From the NCBI GenBank assembly GCA_031400505.1, contig JANNPZ010000087.1, forward strand, positions 65,256-129,255: a stretch of 64,000 nucleotides of DNA, written 5' to 3'. Origin of the DNA: JAIYDJ01 sp031400505 (lineage in GTDB: Bacteria > Pseudomonadota > Alphaproteobacteria > Rhodobacterales > Rhodobacteraceae). The position numbers and the translations under genes are program-made. The notes beneath the pieces are model-generated. The model saw nothing but the letters and a program-made list of their open reading frames with translations. It did not search any database and had not been told where the DNA came from. Below are positions 60,505-64,000 of this stretch, one piece after another (the first letter of the stretch is position 1; every line of letters begins with the position of its first letter).

Positions 60505-60558
60505 GCTTTCATCTTGGCTGAAATATCCCACGGGGGTGCGGGGGTGTGAAACCCCCGC
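60505..60558 (+). repeat. Dispersed hairpin repeat, copy 7
   Basis: GCTTTCATCTTGGCTGAAAT then ATCCCACGGGGGT and hairpin GCGGGGGT - GTGAA - ACCCCCGC. It begins 37 nt after the preceding gene. Confidence 0.9.
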
Positions 60559-60559
60559 T

Positions 60560-61443
60560 CTGCTTGTAAACCGCACGACGGTCGCCAAACCGCCGTTCCA
60601 GACCGCGCCCACCACATGTTGGATAATCAAACCGGTCCTGTCGGCATGGCAAATGGCCCGCACCAGCTGGTCCGATGTCCAGCCCGGCAAGATCCACAAC
60701 ATTGGCGCAAGGGCAACACGGATCGACGGGCGATCAGCCTGAATTGGCCCGCCGTCGGCATGTCCGCAAACACTGGCCCGATGCGCGCCATCAGGCGCTG
60801 CGATCCAGGCGCGCCCGACTGCACCTTGGCCCCTGCATCGAAGCTGGTCTTCAACAACGAGAACCAGCCAGTGGCTCAAAGGGCAACGCCGCCAGAACGA
60901 TGCGGGCCTCGGTCCAAGTCATGCCGCTTGAATATGGTCAAGGATGCGCAGGAGCTGCTGCTTGGCTTTGAAGAACCCCGTTGTGGCATGGGGCCGGATC
61001 GCGGCATCCCGATCGCGCAGTCATTCGGTCGGAGCGTCGCCAGCGGCGGCAAGGTGGAGTGCTGCACCGTTCGTCCGGTCTTGCAACGGACAACGGTCGA
61101 TGAAGGGCGGTACGATCCCTGTCTCGCCGCGCGCCATATCCTTTATCGCCATCGTATCGGGGTGCAAAGCACCCAAACGTTCGGCGATGACGCCCCCGAG
61201 ACTGTTTCAGACTTGCGGACCGCGTTCCAGCCAGCCCTTGACGTCGCCGAGCGAGATTTCGTCCGCGATGACTTTCTCGGCCGCCACGGGGCCTTGGCCT
61301 GACGGCGCGCCTGCACAGCTGCAAGGCCTGAGGCGCAGGTCGGGGAAATGTTCGGGTCATTGCGGCATGGGATTTCCGACCCCGAAACCGCTGCGTCTGC
61401 CCCGAAAATCAACACCCCCGCCGGTGAAACCGCCGCGACCCCA
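60560..61443. other. Poorly coding stretch with decayed remnants
   Basis: About 880 nt between repeat copy 7 and the enolase-superfamily gene. No intact gene is supported. The best coding trace is the interrupted minus-strand frame at 60919-61300. Another open stretch (minus, about 60560-60860) contains WTSDQLVRAICHADRTGLII, which may also be a relic. Confidence 0.45.
60919..61300 (-). pseudogene. Interrupted minus-strand coding relic, family unknown
   Basis: One minus-strand frame reads GPVAAEKVIADEISLGDVKG, then WLERGPQV, stop, SLGGVIAERLGALHPDTMAI, KDMARGETGIVPPFIDRCPL, QDRTNGAALHLAAAGDAPTE, stop, then RPHATTGFFKAKQQLLRILD and a final stop. Composition and pattern look like real protein, unlike chance frames nearby, but two in-frame stops cut it. 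The final TGA overlaps an ATG of another short frame (MTWTEARIVLAALPFEPLAG). I cannot name the family. Confidence 0.4.
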
Positions 61444-61445
61444 TG

Positions 61446-62681
61446 TCAGGTTGCGCTGGGCGCACCACCTTCGAACCGGTTGCCGTGGCGATAGTCGCAG
61501 GGCGCTTCCTGCATCTGCAGATGCAGACCGGTGCCGGTAAAGGGATGCGCGCGGGCAAGGTCCTCGTCGAACTCGATGCCAAGTCCGGGGGCGGTGGGCG
61601 GGATCACATAGCCGTCCTCAAAACTGATCGTGTTCTTGATCAGGGCGAGGTGGAAGGTGCCACCGGTCTGGATGGTTTCTGCGATCAACAGGTTGGGGAT
61701 CGAGGTGGCAAGGTGGATGTTGGCCGCCCATTCCACCGGACCCGCATAAAGGTGCGGCGCCATTTCGGCATTGTAGATCTCGGCGATGGCCGCGATCTTC
61801 TTGGCTTCCCAGATGCCGCCGACGCGGCCTAGGGCGGGTTGCAGGATGCGCACGCCGCCGTGGCGCAAAAGCGCGCCGAATTCGGCCTTGGTGGTCAGAC
61901 GCTCGCCGGTGGCGAGGGGAATGCGGACGTGGCGGGCGACTTCCGCAAACTCCAGCAAATTGTCGGGCGGGATCGGCTCTTCGTACCAGAGTGGCAGGTA
62001 GGGCTCTAACGCCTGGCCCATGCGGATGGCGCCGGGGGTAGTGAACTGGCCGTGGGTGCCAAACAGCAGGTCGGCCTTGTCACCGACCGCCGCACGGATT
62101 TTCGCGCAGAACTCGACGGACCGGCTGATGTCGGACATCGCCGGTTGGTGGCCGCCCCGGATCGTGTAAGGGCCGGCGGGGTCGAATTTGACGGCCGTGA
62201 AGCCTTGGGCTACGCATTTGGCCGCAGCCTCGGCGGTCATGTCAGGATCAACCCAGAAGTCAGAAGCGTTCTGTTCCGGTTCGGGGTAAAGATAGGTGTA
62301 GGCGCGGATGCGGTCGTTCATCTTGCCGCCCAGCAGCGCCCAGACGGGGCGGTTGCGGGCCTTGCCGAGGATGTCCCAGCAGGCAATCTCGAGCCCCGCA
62401 AAGGCCCCCATCACAGTGGGATCGGGGCGCTGGGTGAAGCCAGACGAGTAGACCCGGCGATACATCAGCTCGATGTTTTCGGGGTTCGTGCCCTGCATGT
62501 GACGTTCGAACACGTCCTCGATGACGGCTTTCATCGCCTTCGGCCCGACGGTAGAGGCATAGCACTCGCCATAGCCCACGATCCCGTTGTCGGTGGTCAG
62601 CTTGGTGAAGATCCAATAGCGCCCGCCCCAGCCGGGGGCCGGGGGGGCCACGACGAAAATCTCGAGGTCTTGCAGCTTCAT
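61446..62681 (-). CDS. Mandelate racemase/muconate lactonizing-type enolase-superfamily enzyme
   Basis: A 411-residue acid-sugar dehydratase-like protein. The N-terminal capping domain (GRYWIFTKLTTDNGIVGYGE) is followed by a TIM barrel with K165 in FTAVKFDPAG, E234 in LWYEEPIPPDN, E260 in ATGERLTT and a late His in EMAPHLYAGPVEW. At the position where galactonate dehydratases have the first metal Asp (LDFHG) this protein reads LFGTHG, with Gly208, so the metal site may differ. Upstream, 4 nt overlapping, is an MFS transporter, suggesting uptake and use of a sugar acid. Confidence 0.88.
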   Translation of the reverse strand: MKLQDLEIFVVAPPAPGWGGRYWIFTKLTTDNGIVGYGECYASTVGPKAMKAVIEDVFERHMQGTNPENIELMYRRVYSSGFTQRPDPTVMGAFAGLEIACWDILGKARNRPVWALLGGKMNDRIRAYTYLYPEPEQNASDFWVDPDMTAEAAAKCVAQGFTAVKFDPAGPYTIRGGHQPAMSDISRSVEFCAKIRAAVGDKADLLFGTHGQFTTPGAIRMGQALEPYLPLWYEEPIPPDNLLEFAEVARHVRIPLATGERLTTKAEFGALLRHGGVRILQPALGRVGGIWEAKKIAAIAEIYNAEMAPHLYAGPVEWAANIHLATSIPNLLIAETIQTGGTFHLALIKNTISFEDGYVIPPTAPGLGIEFDEDLARAHPFTGTGLHLQMQEAPCDYRHGNRFEGGAPSAT

Positions 62682-63931
62682 GGCGTTCCTCCGCTTTCGG
62701 GCAAGGGTAGGGGCGGCTTCGGGTCTGCGGCGCGTGGGGCCGCGACAAAGATTACCACAACAGCGACCATCAGGACGGCGGACAAGAGGAACGGCGCGCC
62801 GGGAAGAAAGATCGGGGCTGTGGGGGCGGTGAACACCTGAAAGATCCAGGTCATGACCAAGGGCGCGATGATCATCGCCAGCGCGTTGAGCGAGGCGGTG
62901 ATGCCCTGCAATTCGCCCTGTTGGGTTTCGGGGGTCAGGCGGCTGCACATTGCCTGCAGGGCCGGGCCGGTGACCCCGCCAAGGGCTGTGACCGGCGTTA
63001 CGACCAGCGCCCAGAAGCCCGAGGTGACAAAGCCGAAGAAAGTGTAGGTGCCGACCTCGGCCACCATGCCGTAGGTCGCCGTGCGCCTCTCACCAAAGCG
63101 TTTGATCATCGGGCCAACCAGGGTTGCCTGTGCTGCGGCCATGCAGGTGCCGAAGATTGCGAGCGAGATGCCGATCCACAACGGATCCCAGCCGAAGGCG
63201 GCCTTGCCGTAGTAGGACCAAAGTGCGGGCCAGACGTTGAACGTGACCGCGTAGATGAAGCTGACGAGGAGAAGGATGCGCAGGCCGGGCAGTTTTCGGA
63301 TCGCCGCAAAGGACGCCAGCGGGTTGGCGCGGGCGAGCGAGAACGGTCGGCGCAGCGACGGCTTCAGGCTTTCGGGCAGGATGAAGTAGCCGAAAATCAG
63401 GTTGGCGAAGGCAAGTGCGGCTGCGGCCCAGAACGGTGCGCGAATGTCGATTACCGCGAGGAACCCGCCGAGCATCGGGCCTGCGACAAAGCCCAGACCG
63501 AAGGCCGCACCGACAAGGCCGAAACGTTTGGCGCGGTCGTCGGGGGCCGAGATATCGGCGACATAGGCGAAGGCGGTGGAGTGGGTGGCCGCCGCGATGC
63601 CCGCGACCAAGCGCACCGCCAGCAAAAGCCAGACGGTATGGGCGAGCGCCATCACCACGTAGTCGATGGCCATGACTGCAAGCGAGACGAGGAAGACGGG
63701 GCGGCGGCCGTATCGGTCCGACAGGTTGCCGACGATGGGGCCAAAGAGGAACTGCATGACGGCAAAGGACGCGGTCAGCACGCCGCCCCAGAGTGCTGCT
63801 TGTCCAAGGGTTCCGCCGGTCACTTGCGTCATAAGGTCCGGCATGACCGGGAAGATCAGACCGATCCCGATCGCATCGAGGGCGACCGTGGCAAGGATGA
63901 AGGACATCGCGAGTTTGTCTGGGGTTTGCAT
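62678..63931 (-). CDS. MFS transporter, TetA(TCR)-like
   Basis: A 417-residue protein with 12 hydrophobic helices. Motif A is clear after helix 2 as VGNLSDRYGRRPVFLVSL, and the first helix has MSFILATVALDAIGIGLIFP and VMPDLM, as in the Tet/DHA1 class. Despite the TetA likeness, being in an operon with an enolase-superfamily enzyme suggests import or export of a metabolite. It overlaps that gene by 4 nt. Confidence 0.9.
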   Translation of the reverse strand: MQTPDKLAMSFILATVALDAIGIGLIFPVMPDLMTQVTGGTLGQAALWGGVLTASFAVMQFLFGPIVGNLSDRYGRRPVFLVSLAVMAIDYVVMALAHTVWLLLAVRLVAGIAAATHSTAFAYVADISAPDDRAKRFGLVGAAFGLGFVAGPMLGGFLAVIDIRAPFWAAAALAFANLIFGYFILPESLKPSLRRPFSLARANPLASFAAIRKLPGLRILLLVSFIYAVTFNVWPALWSYYGKAAFGWDPLWIGISLAIFGTCMAAAQATLVGPMIKRFGERRTATYGMVAEVGTYTFFGFVTSGFWALVVTPVTALGGVTGPALQAMCSRLTPETQQGELQGITASLNALAMIIAPLVMTWIFQVFTAPTAPIFLPGAPFLLSAVLMVAVVVIFVAAPRAADPKPPLPLPESGGTP

Positions 63932-63970
63932 CGGGTTCTCTCGGGGTTGGTCTGGCTTTTGTCGGGAAGA

Positions 63971-64000
63971 GGGGGGGGGGGGTGAACCACCCCCCCCCCC
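63971..64000. repeat. Long G/C-run hairpin at window edge
   Basis: G12 at 63971-63982, then TGAACCA, then a run of 11 C to the window end: GGT pairs with ACC around loop GAA-type bases, so the whole forms one hairpin. It lies just upstream of the MFS gene. It resembles an extended form of the G-run stems in the dispersed repeats, but the core is not visible inside the window. Confidence 0.55.

Noticed and set aside
62678..63931. Tetracycline resistance determinant
   Set aside because: TetA-like motifs are general to DHA1 transporters; the overlapping enolase-superfamily gene points to metabolism, and there is no tetR neighbour.

Overview
The window is GC-rich alphaproteobacterial chromosome, most likely from the Rhodobacterales (Rhodobacteraceae/Paracoccaceae). 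Four things point there: a separate F0 operon encoding both b and b' subunits, a MipZ-type division-site ATPase, a VPLPA-CTERM surface protein, and a DUF1285/MoxR/DUF58/DUF4159 block. All assignments come from reading translations and motifs; no database search was run. No tRNA gene, CRISPR array, insertion sequence or prophage was seen.

Layout, left to right. (1) 1-2794: at least five tandem paralogous GNAT acetyltransferases joined by 4-nt ATGA overlaps, leading into chorismate mutase. (2) 2853-8041: rpsP-rimM-(membrane protein)-trmD, then rplS-rpmE, interrupted by a convergent Hint-domain gene whose end overlaps trmD. (3) 8100-10674: a poorly coding stretch with mipZ, a MatB-like relic and an ArsR regulator. 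(4) 10812-13426: the F0 operon atpI-B-E-b'-b, with its own promoter and terminator. Here atpB has an in-frame TAA, and conserved C-terminal coding continues after it. (5) 13426-26882: housekeeping and accessory genes, including a GntR regulator, an OmpA lipoprotein, an AraC-MGMT fusion, nth, a PfkB kinase, a sulfotransferase divergent from a branching glycosyltransferase, HIT, polA and hydroxypyruvate isomerase-like genes. (6) 26941-39142: two convergent envelope or stress modules. The plus-strand one is MoxR, DUF58, a BatA/DUF4159 protein and a VWA protein. The minus-strand one is a 27-residue membrane peptide, XpaC, TelA, a DUF2927 lipoprotein, an SPFH-GYF protein and a TFIIB-type Zn-ribbon membrane protein. 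(7) 39260-47197: RluB-type pseudouridine synthase, tadA, ceramidase-like protein, VPLPA-CTERM protein, a ceramidase relic, gatCA, lipoprotein, amidase, rnpB and rpmG. (8) 47266-60468: Bax inhibitor-1 protein, regulators, an XRE regulator behind a good sigma-54 promoter, a HisN-like phosphatase, 8-oxoguanine deaminase, rraB, a TsuA-like transporter, and an AttEFGH-like ABC operon. (9) 60560-64000: a decayed stretch, then an MFS transporter/enolase-superfamily pair ending in a G/C hairpin at the window edge.

A dispersed repeat ties the intergenic regions together. It is a GC-rich hairpin next to a conserved core (TTTCATCTTGG-n-n-CAAATATCC) and occurs seven times, mostly just after genes. The most striking single observation is the premature stop in atpB. 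The most system-like stretch is the 27-39 kb pair of modules, which combines a MoxR/VWA chaperone-type set with a YdjGHI/TelA/XpaC-type membrane-stress set.
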